Source of the DNA: Chloroflexi bacterium AL-N1
GTDB taxonomy: Bacteria > Chloroflexota > Chloroflexia > Chloroflexales > Roseiflexaceae
Reading direction: 5' to 3'
NCBI GenBank assembly: GCA_013122435.1
Contig: WYDT01000007.1
Coordinates: forward strand, 62,001 to 126,000
Length of the DNA stretch: 64,000 nucleotides
Position numbers and translations under genes: made by a program. A model generated the notes under the pieces. That model had not been told where the DNA came from. It searched no databases and was given only the letters and a program-made list of their open reading frames with translations. This document shows positions 45,330 to 55,254 of this stretch, in pieces (within the stretch, counting starts at the first letter, position 1; every line of letters starts with the position of its first letter).

Positions 45330-46823
45330 TTAACTCCAGGGTTCGCCTTGCTTGACTGGGAAGACCTCGCCAAGAACGGTTTGTTTCCCGCCGCCGGGAG
45401 CGCTGTTGCGTAGCTGCTGGGTCGCATTAGCCACGCTATAGCCGTCGGCGACGAGGACAGCCAGTGCGCCGGTAATGATTGGTGTAGCAAAGGAGGTACC
45501 GGCCCAGCGCGCCCAGCCGCTGGTGTTGTCTCCGCCATCGGGATAGGTGCCGATGTAGACGCCGAGCATGCCGTCAGTGGCATTGGTCATATCGGTGGTG
45601 GCATTGGAGTGTCCGCCAAAAGTAGCTAATCCATCGCCCCGTGGCAAGTCGGAGACATTGGAATAGGATGCAGGGGTATTATCCCGCCGCAGGGCCCCGA
45701 CGCCCAGGACGTTCGGGCAGGCGGCGGGGAAGCGGGCGGGCGGCAGTTGTGAATTGAGCCCTTCGCGGTCGTTCCCTGCGGCGGCGACAATGTGTTGGCC
45801 GTTGCGATGCAGCATCTGACAGGTACGGTCGAGGGGCTGGGCCATATGCTTGATCTCGTCGGGATGCCAGCCCTGCCAGAAGGGATCGAAGTTACTCCAG
45901 TGTTTGAGCCAGGCGGCATCGGGTTGGGCGAGGTCAAAGCACAGGCTGGCATTGACGAGTACCTTCGCGCCGCTGACGTTCTGGTGGACGAATTGTAAGC
46001 CACGCAGGATGCTTTCATAGGAACCAATGCCATAGTCATTGAGGACGCGTACGAGGTGGAGGATGGCTTTGGGGGCGATGGTATGGATAATCCCGGCCAC
46101 AAACAGCCCGTGGTCGGGCATCTTATACGGATGGTCGGGCAGTTCATAGTCCACGTCCTGATCGAGATGGTCTTCTACGACAGGCAGGGTATGGAGTTGG
46201 AGGGGACCACCCGGTTGCAGCAAACTGGCCAGGAGCGGATTAGTGGCGTGCCAGCGCTGATAGGCGTCATCTATGTCGGTTTGTTTGGGGGCAGTATCGA
46301 GGATAAAGACGTCGACTCCGGCACCGCGCTGCTCTGGTGGTGTTTTGGTCAAAGCAGGGGGTAGGGTAAAGTGCCACGGTGCTACCTCACTGCCGGATTG
46401 GAGCGATGCCGAATCTGGCGCCACCGGACGCCCGCCAGGTCCACCGGTGGCATCCACATGAGGAGAACTGCCAACCAGCCAGTTGGGAGTTACAATAGGG
46501 TCAGATTGACTACTTAGCGTTGTCTGACTAAATGAAACTTTTAATGTTCTAGCGAGATCAACAACTTGTTTTTCCACCTCTGTGCGGGTCTTGTTTGCTG
46601 TTTCCTGCTTTGAGATTTCTATACGGTCGATAGAGAAGGTATCCTGAGTATCGTTGAAAGAAAAGGAGCGATTTGGTGAAGTGTGCCAGGTGTTGGGGGG
46701 GAGTTTACTCAAAGTTGCTGTATTTTGAATAGTTTGTTTTATCTGATCAGTTGATTGTGTTTGATTATTTAGCAGTAGTAGCTGTCCTCTTACCGTACGA
46801 TGCTGTGGCTTTTGCTTCGTCAT
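45330..46823 (-). CDS. Subtilisin-like S8 serine peptidase, non-secreted
   Basis: This ~497-residue protein has a ~165-residue N-terminal region without signal peptide and then a subtilase domain. The catalytic Asp lies in VDVFILDTAP (about 176), His in PDHGLFVAGI (about 238), the oxyanion Asn region near AAAGNDREG and Ser in GTSFATP. The N-terminal part is rich in Gln, Thr and Asn and matches no domain I recognise. The Met at 46823 has AGAGGG six bases upstream. It is co-directional with the CHAT-TPR gene and a cytoplasmic location suggests a regulated intracellular role, not nutrition. Confidence 0.83.
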   Translation of the reverse strand: MTKQKPQHRTVRGQLLLLNNQTQSTDQIKQTIQNTATLSKLPPNTWHTSPNRSFSFNDTQDTFSIDRIEISKQETANKTRTEVEKQVVDLARTLKVSFSQTTLSSQSDPIVTPNWLVGSSPHVDATGGPGGRPVAPDSASLQSGSEVAPWHFTLPPALTKTPPEQRGAGVDVFILDTAPKQTDIDDAYQRWHATNPLLASLLQPGGPLQLHTLPVVEDHLDQDVDYELPDHPYKMPDHGLFVAGIIHTIAPKAILHLVRVLNDYGIGSYESILRGLQFVHQNVSGAKVLVNASLCFDLAQPDAAWLKHWSNFDPFWQGWHPDEIKHMAQPLDRTCQMLHRNGQHIVAAAGNDREGLNSQLPPARFPAACPNVLGVGALRRDNTPASYSNVSDLPRGDGLATFGGHSNATTDMTNATDGMLGVYIGTYPDGGDNTSGWARWAGTSFATPIITGALAVLVADGYSVANATQQLRNSAPGGGKQTVLGEVFPVKQGEPWS

Positions 46824-47175
46824 GTGTACCCTCTTCATTACTAGTGATTTTATACCATGATCCAAAAGTAAACTAACTAACTATTTAATCGTTATGTGGG
46901 CGTTCTCTATTTGTTAAATATCTTAAAAACGGCTTATAAATGCAGCATAACCCTCCATATCTATGATACATGCTGATACTGATATTATTACATTCTGATG
47001 TGAAATAATATGATAGAAAAGAATTTTGTGAAATATTGCAATTAAAACAGATTAATCCTTATTTATCCTTGTTAGATTAAAAAAGGACCTCTATCTATAC
47101 AAACGTTAGATATACTCCTTTTTGGGAGAAAATATGTTTTATTTTTGTGGACAATTTGCTCTGTCTATTACTAGT
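46824..47175. other. Intergenic region between CHAT-TPR gene and S8 peptidase gene
   Basis: This AT-rich 350-bp stretch contains the terminator of the CHAT gene at 47080-47123 and should contain the promoter of the S8 peptidase gene. No coding sequence is supported. Confidence 0.5.
47080..47123 (-). terminator. Terminator downstream of the CHAT-TPR gene
   Basis: AAAAAGGA (47080-47087) pairs with TCCTTTTT (47116-47123), and an inner ATCTA/TAGAT pair supports the fold. On the minus strand the outer arm ends in a T run, as expected for an intrinsic terminator. Confidence 0.65.
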
Positions 47176-50061
47176 TTATATAGCAACGGTTTTTTCAGCA
47201 CTGGCAGAAAGTGGTTCGGCATTACCAACCAGTTGAAAAGCCCCCCAGAAGACCGGATGAAGATGCGGATGTTGTGTAAGCATGGTTATCTGTGCAGTAC
47301 GTAGAGCCGCTGCCTTTGAGTCACCTTTGCTCAATTCCTGGTAGAGATGCTCCATAAACTGTACTGCCAGATCATCTTCAACCCGCCAGAGACTGGTGAT
47401 CAGGGCACCGGCACCGGCATAGAGAAAGCCGCGCCCCAGGCCGATTAGTTCATCACCGGCAACTGCATGGGCCCGTCCGGTTTCGCAGGCGCTCAGGGTT
47501 ATCAGTTCATAGCTTAGATCGTGTTGTAACAGGTCATCGGCCCATAGCTGACCATCGGCAAGTTCAATATATGAAAGTTCCGGTTGGTCAAGTCGATGCT
47601 TCCCATGGGCTGCAATATGGAGTATCTGTGTGGGATGTGTCTGGAGATGATCACGAGTGGCTGTCTCTTCGTTATAGATATCACCACCAAACAACTGCTG
47701 TACCGTTTGTGCTTCAGAAAGTGTTCGAGGTAGTCGTTGTTGCCATGAGTGGGACAAGGCCAGCACACCCGGTTGACATAGCGGGCTGGGTTGTGTAATC
47801 AGACCGGCAGCGGGAAGGATAACTATCTCATACCCTTCGATTAGATATTGTGCTCCATTGTATAAAAGATGAAACGGCAAATAGTGCAAAAGACCATAGG
47901 GGACAATTACTAATCTCTGTTGATCCTGGAAATGGCTTGTTAATGGTTCTAATAGTGCTGTGTATAACCGCGTTAGAATCCGTTGGGCCAGCTTAGTCAA
48001 ATTATGCCCTGTAGGTGATTGTGGTCCTGTGTTGAGTGCTGCATCAAGATTGATCTGTAGTTGCGTTAGTAGACGATCAAGTTGAGTTGTATCAACCGAC
48101 AAACGATGGACATCTATCTGTGTTGGTGTTATGGTAAATGCCCAGAAGGTGGTGCCATCATTATAGAACTCTAACAATGTAGTATGTTGGTCAAGTTGTT
48201 GCTGCACATCAGGTAATTTGGGGGCCTGTATACCAGTGGCAATGGTACTACCCGCACTTTGCAGGTACAGTTGCTCGGTAATCTGCCGCATTCTTCGTTC
48301 ACGATGGGCGACTTCTGCCAATGCTTGCTCAGGCTCGATGGCACTCTTTTGCTCATCTTTGTATCCAGGACGATTGTGAGCCAGTTGATAAAACCATTGA
48401 TGCTCTTCCCGTAAGCGATTAAGTTCTTCGATCAGTAATTGACTAGCAGGATCATCGCTGGACCAGCGCAGTTGATCCTGATTGGCAATATAGTTGAGTA
48501 AGGCCTGCGATTTGGTGCGTTCTAATATATCAAATGCCTGCCCTACTTGACCCTTACGCAGATACAGCGCCAGTAGTGATCGGAGGGCGCCTCCTTTATC
48601 CTCAAGAAATCCTGCTCGTAGTGTAATGGTCAATTCATGCTGCAATCGTTCAACTGTAGCGATTGCGGCAGAGTAACGCCGTATAGCTTGTCTATCATTG
48701 CCCTCGACTTCGGCGATATGTCCAAGCAACAGATGAGCGCTATAACGCAGAGCTGGTAGGTTATTACGTCGTGCAATTAGGAGGGCTTTTCGACCTGATT
48801 GTTCAGCAACAAACAGGTTTTGTTCAACAAAGTTAGCCTGTCCATGAAGTAACATTGCCTCAGCAAGTAGTACCTGTTGCCCGCTATTGTTAAATTTTTC
48901 TACTACATCAGTAGCAATTTGGCGTGCTGTTGGAACATTATTCTGTTTAAGTGCAATTCGTGCCCGACGCAATTGTGTTGTAGCGATCCAGGGAATAGCA
49001 TTCAAGTTGTCAAAGATTGATTTTGCCTGATCAAGTAGAATTTCTGCCTCTTCATAATTGCTTAGTTCCGCTTCGGCACTGGCAAGTAGTAAGAGGGTCT
49101 GTGCTTCTTCGTGTATAGCATTATAAGTTCCATACGAATCAATTACATGTTTTGCAAGATCTCGGGCTTCCAAATATCTATTGAGAAAAAGATAGTTTGC
49201 AACTATATCGTGATTGACACGTGTTGAATCAAGCAAGAACTTTTCAGAAATGTACAAGTCTCTTGCGTGTAGGAGTAAATGAAGTGCTCGACGATGATGT
49301 CCTTGTGTCATAAAAATATGAGCTATATTGATCTCGGCAAGAGCAATACCACGTAGCTCACTCTGAGCTGAAGAACTTGTTCGAGCATTCTCAAAAGATA
49401 CGAGTGCTTGCCGAAAATCACCAAGCATAGTATGTACGTACCCTATATCGTTATAGAGCTGCCCAAAAAAACGATATTTTTCGTCGTTTATTCCCTCAAT
49501 AATTTGCAAGGCTGAGTGACATAATGACAATGCATGGTGATAGTCTCCTATCAACATATGGACGATGGCAGTATTGTGAAGTAATATTGCCAGACGTTCA
49601 TTTTCACCATGTTGTACAAAAATTTCACGTGCAATGTCTGCATCGGTGAGGGCTTCCTCTACACGATTAAGTTCCACACTGCTGAACAGACGGCCAATAC
49701 GCGTACGTGCCCAACCAACCTCATCGCCAATTGTTTCAAAAATCTGTCCAGCTTCATCAAATGCTTGCCATGCATCATCAAACTGGCCAATAAACTTGAG
49801 CGCGTCGCCACGGGCCATCAAGCCCAGCGCTATTTGCCAGTCGTTGTTACGGACACGCCCGATCTGGATAATCAGTTCGGCCAATGCCAACGACCGATTC
49901 GCATCGATATACCAGTGTCGATCCGCCTCGGATTTGAGTCGATCAACGACCGTCGATGCTTCTGACTCGTTCAGTGAGGCAATGAGTGCCTCTGTCGCTG
50001 CTTCGCCCCGGAGTAGCTTATCCATCAGTGTTGCAATGTCCATGTCTTCCCACTTATCCAT
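47176..50061 (-). CDS. TPR-CHAT caspase-like protease
   Basis: This ~961-residue protein has a long array of TPR-like helix pairs (to about residue 520), a coiled segment and a C-terminal CHAT domain, a caspase-related cysteine peptidase. The catalytic His is in LHIAAHGKH (about 819) and Cys in TLSACETG (about 859), both intact, and YLPFHLLYN and GALITSLWRV are typical. TPR-CHAT proteins can be activated by a partner sensor and cleave specific targets. The start is uncertain: ATG at 50061, a GTG at 50094 and an ATG at 50043 are all in frame and none has a clear ribosome site. It is divergent from a sigma-factor gene. Confidence 0.85.
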   Translation of the reverse strand: MDKWEDMDIATLMDKLLRGEAATEALIASLNESEASTVVDRLKSEADRHWYIDANRSLALAELIIQIGRVRNNDWQIALGLMARGDALKFIGQFDDAWQAFDEAGQIFETIGDEVGWARTRIGRLFSSVELNRVEEALTDADIAREIFVQHGENERLAILLHNTAIVHMLIGDYHHALSLCHSALQIIEGINDEKYRFFGQLYNDIGYVHTMLGDFRQALVSFENARTSSSAQSELRGIALAEINIAHIFMTQGHHRRALHLLLHARDLYISEKFLLDSTRVNHDIVANYLFLNRYLEARDLAKHVIDSYGTYNAIHEEAQTLLLLASAEAELSNYEEAEILLDQAKSIFDNLNAIPWIATTQLRRARIALKQNNVPTARQIATDVVEKFNNSGQQVLLAEAMLLHGQANFVEQNLFVAEQSGRKALLIARRNNLPALRYSAHLLLGHIAEVEGNDRQAIRRYSAAIATVERLQHELTITLRAGFLEDKGGALRSLLALYLRKGQVGQAFDILERTKSQALLNYIANQDQLRWSSDDPASQLLIEELNRLREEHQWFYQLAHNRPGYKDEQKSAIEPEQALAEVAHRERRMRQITEQLYLQSAGSTIATGIQAPKLPDVQQQLDQHTTLLEFYNDGTTFWAFTITPTQIDVHRLSVDTTQLDRLLTQLQINLDAALNTGPQSPTGHNLTKLAQRILTRLYTALLEPLTSHFQDQQRLVIVPYGLLHYLPFHLLYNGAQYLIEGYEIVILPAAGLITQPSPLCQPGVLALSHSWQQRLPRTLSEAQTVQQLFGGDIYNEETATRDHLQTHPTQILHIAAHGKHRLDQPELSYIELADGQLWADDLLQHDLSYELITLSACETGRAHAVAGDELIGLGRGFLYAGAGALITSLWRVEDDLAVQFMEHLYQELSKGDSKAAALRTAQITMLTQHPHLHPVFWGAFQLVGNAEPLSASAEKTVAI

Positions 50062-50161
50062 ATCATATGAATGCCGATGAGTCTGTTTTATCACACAATG
50101 AGATACGATGGTGGAATAGTTTGACTATAGCATCTGTACAGGGCTTTGACAAGCTAAAGAT

Positions 50162-50192
50162 TTGACATACGGGTGCTGTAATCGTGTACAAT
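50162..50192 (+). promoter_or_regulatory. Sigma-70-type promoter of the sigma-factor gene
   Basis: TTGACA (50162-50167) and TACAAT (50187-50192) are separated by 19 bp, slightly long. It would start transcription near 50200, about 87 bp before the sigma-factor start. Confidence 0.55.
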
Positions 50193-50286
50193 GTCCTTAT
50201 GTTGCAGGTGTCAAGGTTACACATAACTTATCAATCTGTAGTACAATAACCATCCATTAACGAATTGCAGTATTGAGGAATACGCT

Positions 50287-50970
50287 ATGTCGGCCGCTGA
50301 CGGTATGTCTGTTAACGACCTTGGACAGCGTTGTACTGAGGAAACCCACAAATTCAATCGCCGCGTTAATTACGATCCGCAATATTGTTTTGAGTTGTTC
50401 CGTCGTGCATTGGGTACCTCAGATAGTGAGGCGTTAACATTCCTTTGGCAGATTTATGAGCGTCAGGTGGTGTCGTGGGTGTATAGTCATGGTTCGTTCA
50501 AACATACCGGCGAGGAGGCTGAGTTTTTTGCCCATCAAGCCTTGATCAATTTCTACTTTGCCCTGCGTGGTGACAAGATGGACAGATTTACATCACTCCA
50601 GCGGGTGCTGGCCTACCTGAAGGCATGTGTACATACTGCCGTAATGCAGTATATACGTGATCAGAAGGCCGATATGAACAGATCGATCAATGGTGTAGAA
50701 GAGCAATCGCTTACGCCTGATCTGCATATCAGACTCGACATGGTTGAAACCTGGCAACGTGTTGAAATATTACTGCCGGACCACCGTGATCGGGTGCTTG
50801 CACACTGTATCCTGGTACAGCGCCTAAAGCCCCGAGAGATTGTGAAAGAATTTCCAGATCTATGGCAGAATGAACGTGAGATATCGGTTGCTAGCTTTCG
50901 CATCCGTCGTATTCTTCGTAGAGATGGTAGCTTACAGCGCCGGTACGAAAACAGTGATGATTTGAACTAA
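50287..50970 (+). CDS. RNA polymerase sigma factor, ECF-like
   Basis: This 227-residue protein has a sigma region 2 (TFLWQIYERQVVSWVYSHG, then EEAEFFAHQALINFYFALR and YLKACVHTAVMQYIRDQK) and a region 4 helix-turn-helix (RVLAHCILVQRLKPREIVKEFPDLW to RIRRILRRD), with no regions 1 or 3, as in ECF and related small sigma factors. It should direct RNA polymerase to a restricted gene set. It is followed 83 bp downstream by the zinc-finger protein that is probably its antagonist, and is divergent from the TPR-CHAT protease. Confidence 0.85.
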   Translation: MSAADGMSVNDLGQRCTEETHKFNRRVNYDPQYCFELFRRALGTSDSEALTFLWQIYERQVVSWVYSHGSFKHTGEEAEFFAHQALINFYFALRGDKMDRFTSLQRVLAYLKACVHTAVMQYIRDQKADMNRSINGVEEQSLTPDLHIRLDMVETWQRVEILLPDHRDRVLAHCILVQRLKPREIVKEFPDLWQNEREISVASFRIRRILRRDGSLQRRYENSDDLN

Positions 50971-51053
50971 TATGCTGTGATATGGACCTTTTTTTAGCAT
51001 TTAGCTAGTGTAGAGTTATTTACATACTTAACATACTAAGGGAACTACACCAT

Positions 51054-51752
51054 ATGGACAAATATCTTACTGAGGATGAGATATCATCAATTCTCGATGA
51101 TGAAGCTGATCCTGAACTGCTGGAGCTAGTGGCTCGATCTCCTGAGAATGCTGCACGTCTTGAACAGGTGCGACAGATGGAGCACAAACTACGGGTCTCA
51201 TTGTACCGTTGCAATTGCCCGACGTCGCAACAACTCAACGATTATCACATGCAGTTGATCGATAGTGGTGAAACGCAAGACATTGCTCATCATCTCAATA
51301 CTTGTGTTGTATGCAGGAGGGAAATCGCCTCGCTCCGATCATTTCTTGATCAAGGGAAGCCTGCACGTGTACCAGAGATACGGACGCGTCTCGCTGGATG
51401 GTTGAAAGCGATCATGCCGCAACCGATTATGCCTGATCCCACGATGGCGATGCGTGGTGAGCAGTCGACTTCACAGGTGTTTGATGCCAATGGAATTACT
51501 GTGGTGGTTGACACACGCCCGGCTGGTGATGATCAGGTTGAACTGATTGGGCAGGTGGCAACAGACGATGTGGATGCCTGGATAGGCGCACTGGTTGAAA
51601 TACGGCAACATAGTGCAATCGTTATGGTTACGACTGTCGACGACATTGGTGGATTTAGCTGTGCACCGCTAGCAGCCGATAAGACAGAACTTTGTATTAC
51701 CCCCCAGAACGATACACCGATCCTGATCCCTGAGATTGATCTGATATCTTAA
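51054..51752 (+). CDS. Zinc-finger protein, candidate anti-sigma factor
   Basis: This 232-residue protein has an N-terminal acidic helix, then a CPTSQQLNDYH segment and an HHLNTCVVCRREI zinc motif (HxxxCxxC) as in the zf-HC2 anti-sigma family. The C-terminal ~110 residues, with alternating hydrophobic strands such as GITVVVDTRPA and ELIGQVATDD, form a beta-rich domain I do not recognise. There is no membrane helix, so it is soluble. Its place after the sigma-factor gene is the usual one for an anti-sigma factor. Confidence 0.7.
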   Translation: MDKYLTEDEISSILDDEADPELLELVARSPENAARLEQVRQMEHKLRVSLYRCNCPTSQQLNDYHMQLIDSGETQDIAHHLNTCVVCRREIASLRSFLDQGKPARVPEIRTRLAGWLKAIMPQPIMPDPTMAMRGEQSTSQVFDANGITVVVDTRPAGDDQVELIGQVATDDVDAWIGALVEIRQHSAIVMVTTVDDIGGFSCAPLAADKTELCITPQNDTPILIPEIDLIS

Positions 51753-51845
51753 ATGCCTTTGTGTGTGGATGCTCTTGATACTCAGCCTGTTGTACTGATA
51801 GGTTCGTATTGTGGCGTTTTGCATGTGTATTAAGTGCACTGCAAT

Positions 51846-51871
51846 GAGGGCGGTTCTTTAGGGCCGCCCTC
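51846..51871. terminator. Bidirectional terminator between anti-sigma and racemase-family genes
   Basis: GAGGGCGG (51846-51853) pairs with CCGCCCTC (51864-51871) around a ten-nt loop, between convergent genes. Confidence 0.7.
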
Positions 51872-51882
51872 GCTCAGTTTGC

Positions 51883-52980
51883 CTAATCAGCCTGTGATAC
51901 GTGTATCTCGGCTTTCTTGACGTACTCTGGTTGTAGGACGACGCCCCATCCCGGTCGATCCGACAGTTTCACTTTCCCATCGACGACTTCCAGCATAGGC
52001 TCATAGATCTCTTTGCTCCACGGTTGGTTGTCATCAGTGCGCCACTCTTGATATTGGTAACAGGCTGGTGCTGCAGCGACGACATGCAGGGTAAAGAGTT
52101 GTAAGAGTGTGCTGTTGGGGCAATGTGGTGTGCACGGAATACCGGCCATGTCTGCCATCTCGGTCACTCTCCGCAGGCGCGAAGGACCGCCTATATAGCC
52201 GACATCGGGTTGAATGATGTCCACTGCCCGTCGTTCGATCATGCGCTTGATATGCTGCAGTGAGTTGTCCTGTTCACCGCCAGCAACCGGAATGTCAAGT
52301 GCATCTGCAACCAGCGCGGTGTTTTCGATTTCATCAAAGGGACAGGGCTCCTCGAAATGGAAGTAGCGATACTGCTCCATCAACCGCCCAACTTTAATGG
52401 CATGGTGTGCAGAGAAGGCGCTATTTGCGTCTGCACTGATGTCTATGTCATCACCCAAAGCCTCGCGCATTAAAGGGATGATCTGCTCAGTGCGACCAGG
52501 CCATTCGTCGATGTCCTGGTTCATCCGTCCGCCGATTTTGATCTTAACACAGCGAAACCCATGCGTGTCGACCATGTCCTTCATGCGTTGTGCCTCTTGT
52601 TCAGGCGTAATAGTGCGGCTCAGGCTGGAGGCATACATAGGGATTTCGGTGCGTATGGCGCCTCCGAACAGCCGATAGACGGGTTGCTCGGTGGCCTTCC
52701 CCAGCAGATCCCATAATGCTGTTTCGACACCACAGAGTGCCCGGTACAGAAAGGTACCAGTAAACTTATAGTGTTTTTTTAACGTTTTGCGTATGAGCAC
52801 CTGGAGATCCCAGGGGTCCTGGCCCAGAAAAGCTGGGGCCACCATTCTGTGCAATATCGAGACGGTGATGTCTTCATTTCGCATGGCGGTCTGGCCAATA
52901 CCCTCTAACCCATTGTCGGTGTACACGCGCACAACGGCTTGCTTGGGGGCCATCAGTGTTTCGATACGGATGATTTTCAT
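51883..52980 (-). CDS. Enolase-superfamily enzyme (mandelate racemase/muconate lactonizing group), probable sugar-acid dehydratase
   Basis: This 365-residue enzyme has the capping domain and barrel of the group. Metal ligands appear as Asp in ISADANSAF, Glu in FHFEEPCPF and Glu in AGGEQDN. A general base Lys is in VKIKIGG and the His of TPHCPNS is on the barrel. It would abstract a proton next to a carboxylate, as in dehydration of sugar acids. Its neighbours encode polysaccharide-degrading proteins, so a uronate- or aldonate-derived substrate is likely. It is not possible to choose a specific acid. Confidence 0.85.
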   Translation of the reverse strand: MKIIRIETLMAPKQAVVRVYTDNGLEGIGQTAMRNEDITVSILHRMVAPAFLGQDPWDLQVLIRKTLKKHYKFTGTFLYRALCGVETALWDLLGKATEQPVYRLFGGAIRTEIPMYASSLSRTITPEQEAQRMKDMVDTHGFRCVKIKIGGRMNQDIDEWPGRTEQIIPLMREALGDDIDISADANSAFSAHHAIKVGRLMEQYRYFHFEEPCPFDEIENTALVADALDIPVAGGEQDNSLQHIKRMIERRAVDIIQPDVGYIGGPSRLRRVTEMADMAGIPCTPHCPNSTLLQLFTLHVVAAAPACYQYQEWRTDDNQPWSKEIYEPMLEVVDGKVKLSDRPGWGVVLQPEYVKKAEIHVSQAD

Positions 52981-53007
52981 GGTTTCCTTGTCTGTCCTAT
53001 CGTGTTC

Positions 53008-55197
53008 TTAGCGATTTATCAATGGTAGATAGACTGTTGTTGTGCTTGAGAGCGGACTCCGTAGCCCACCTGGCCCTGCCAGATGAACCTCAGGTGCGGT
53101 CAGTCCGGTGGTTACCGTAGCGCTCAGGGTGCCTTCTGCTCCTTCAATAAAACCACTGGTGGTGACGTCACCATCGTTGGTGGTGAGTGTGAAGGGTGGT
53201 GTGGTTGCATTGAGATCGCCGGGGCCTTCACCGAGAAACACACTGCCACTGCTGTCGGTAAACTGGAACAGGACTGTGAAGGTGGTGTCGGTTTGGGCCA
53301 GTGCTTCCTCAGCGGTGACATTCAGCGTGTTGATCCATGGTGTGAAAGTGACCGAGCCTTCCTCGACGACAATGCTATCTCCGGACCCTGAACCTATGCC
53401 ACTCGGACCAGATGTGTCACCCCACCAATTGCCGATTGCCGCTAGGACTGTCTCATCAGGAACAGTATCAAGTGAGAGGCCGTGGGTGGCATTCCCGGCA
53501 ATCACATTTCCTATTACTTCTAATACACCATTCGGATCAAGCTCGGCAATGGTCAATCCGCCGCCGCCTCTTTCTGGATCGCTGCCATTGTTTTCAAAAA
53601 TGGAGTTGGCAATGGTCAGATTATCAATCGGGCCGATGAAGATCTCTTGCAAGACAGAAAGTCCATCGGCGTTGTTATTCTGTGCAGTCACGTTGGCTAC
53701 GGTAATACTGCCGCTTGAGGTGAGCGCAAACCCTTCGTTGATATTGCTAAAGGCACTTGCGTTAGTAACCTGGAGATTGCCCTCTTCGGTGCGTAGTGTG
53801 AAACCATTCGGTGGGTTTTCCTCGTCTGAACTGCTTGCAGGATCGCCATTTTCGTGTGCTTCGGCGTTGCTTATGCTAATGTTGCCCATTTGTTCCACGA
53901 TGATGTCAAACCCAATCTCGCCGTTCTGGTTGGCCAGTGCACCATCAATTGTGACATTGCCGCCATCGTTGACAAACATCTCAAAGCCACTTTCGGAATT
54001 GGCGGTAGCAGTGGTGTTGGTGAAAGTTGCATTACCCCCCTCTTGCATATCGACAAAGAAGCCGACTTCATCGCTATTGATCGATGTGGCGTTGGTCACC
54101 GTTAAGTTGCCGCCAGTAAGTTGGAAGGAATGGCCTCTATCCAGCGTGTCCTGACTGGACACATCACTCACGTTGATGTCACCGCCACCGCTGGCAGCCA
54201 ACCGGAAGCCTTCACGACCAGCAGTTTCGACTGTGGCACTGATAACCGTGATATCTCTGAGGACATCGATGCGAATGGCTTCACGGTCATTATCCTGAGC
54301 CATGGCGTTCGCCAGATAGCCGGTTCCATTACCAAGAATAGAGTCCTGAGGGTTGTTGTTGTCAATAAAGCTGTCGTCAAATTCAATGCCGGTGTCGCCA
54401 TTGCCAATGGCGGTGGCATTCGTAGCGGAGATAGCTTCGGTAGAGAGCAGATCGAGCCCTTCGTCAGCGTTGCCATTCGTGATGGTACGGTCGGTTGTAA
54501 TCGTTCCTGAGATGACATCAAGCTGGATGCCTTCTGAGCCGTTATTATTTGATTCGACATTAAAAACCATTACATCGCCCATCATTACCTCAGCCCGTAT
54601 GCCTTCCGAACCACTGTTGGCGATGGTGGTGTTGTTAATCGCAATGGAACCCGCTACCTCTAACCGAATACCATCGTCGCTTGCATCGGTAATGGTGAGG
54701 TTTTGCAGGGTGATATCGCCTTCAATATCACCCAGATCGATCCCATCTTCAGCGGCGGTAATCACAAAGCCATCAATCATCACATTGCCAGCAAAATCTT
54801 CGTCGATCTCAAAAGCGATTTCGTCGGTGATACTGATCGTGGCGGTGCCAGCGGTTGGCTCACCATCGGCGTTGACGGTGAGCAGGCTGATATCGCCCTG
54901 TGCGGGTTCCGTCAGATCACTACCCATCTCTGTCAGATCGATACTTTCCTCGTACGTTCCAGGGAACACGAGCACACTCCCGCCGGGGTCGGTATTGTTA
55001 ACGGCCTCCTGGATTGAGTCATAGCAAGGGGAGTTGCCGTTACATGCATCGCCCCCACCAGGGGCTACATACACCAGATCGAAGGCATAGACGATCCGCG
55101 GCACCATGATGGCTAACCAGAATGCTCCTATGATCAGCAACGCTACAGCAACGGATACACCAAAGGTGAACTTTGTATTGTATTGATGTGTGTTCAT
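53008..55197 (-). CDS. Secreted parallel beta-helix protein with C-terminal LPL tail
   Basis: This 729-residue protein has an N-terminal signal anchor, the opening VYVAPGGGDACNGNSPCYDSI typical of pectate-lyase-like beta-helix proteins, and a long series of ~22-28-residue coils with repeats such as ITLQNLTITDASDDGIRLEV and GNVTIDGALANQNGE. It ends TTVYLPLINR. Right-handed beta-helices bind or cleave polysaccharides. The lack of an identifiable catalytic cluster leaves this open. It is grouped with two PL11-like genes and a GH88 gene. Confidence 0.8.
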   Translation of the reverse strand: MNTHQYNTKFTFGVSVAVALLIIGAFWLAIMVPRIVYAFDLVYVAPGGGDACNGNSPCYDSIQEAVNNTDPGGSVLVFPGTYEESIDLTEMGSDLTEPAQGDISLLTVNADGEPTAGTATISITDEIAFEIDEDFAGNVMIDGFVITAAEDGIDLGDIEGDITLQNLTITDASDDGIRLEVAGSIAINNTTIANSGSEGIRAEVMMGDVMVFNVESNNNGSEGIQLDVISGTITTDRTITNGNADEGLDLLSTEAISATNATAIGNGDTGIEFDDSFIDNNNPQDSILGNGTGYLANAMAQDNDREAIRIDVLRDITVISATVETAGREGFRLAASGGGDINVSDVSSQDTLDRGHSFQLTGGNLTVTNATSINSDEVGFFVDMQEGGNATFTNTTATANSESGFEMFVNDGGNVTIDGALANQNGEIGFDIIVEQMGNISISNAEAHENGDPASSSDEENPPNGFTLRTEEGNLQVTNASAFSNINEGFALTSSGSITVANVTAQNNNADGLSVLQEIFIGPIDNLTIANSIFENNGSDPERGGGGLTIAELDPNGVLEVIGNVIAGNATHGLSLDTVPDETVLAAIGNWWGDTSGPSGIGSGSGDSIVVEEGSVTFTPWINTLNVTAEEALAQTDTTFTVLFQFTDSSGSVFLGEGPGDLNATTPPFTLTTNDGDVTTSGFIEGAEGTLSATVTTGLTAPEVHLAGPGGLRSPLSSTTTVYLPLINR

Positions 55198-55254
55198 TAT
55201 CGCTACATCCTTTCCATTAGATAGTCTTCGTGATAGGCAGGGTATTGCATGGTT

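Noticed and set aside
47122..47304. Small plus-strand reading frame after the S8/CHAT intergenic region
   Set aside because: It overlaps the terminator and the 3' end of the CHAT gene and has no recognisable product.
47176..50061. TPR-CHAT protein as Csx29 of a type III-E CRISPR system
   Set aside because: No gRAMP effector, Csx30/31 or CRISPR array is present in the window; only the general protease and sigma-factor logic is similar.
53108..54154. Long plus-strand reading frame (348 codons) inside the beta-helix gene
   Set aside because: It is antisense to a gene with clear signal peptide and repeats, and its composition mirrors the complement of Asn/Thr/Ala repeat codons.
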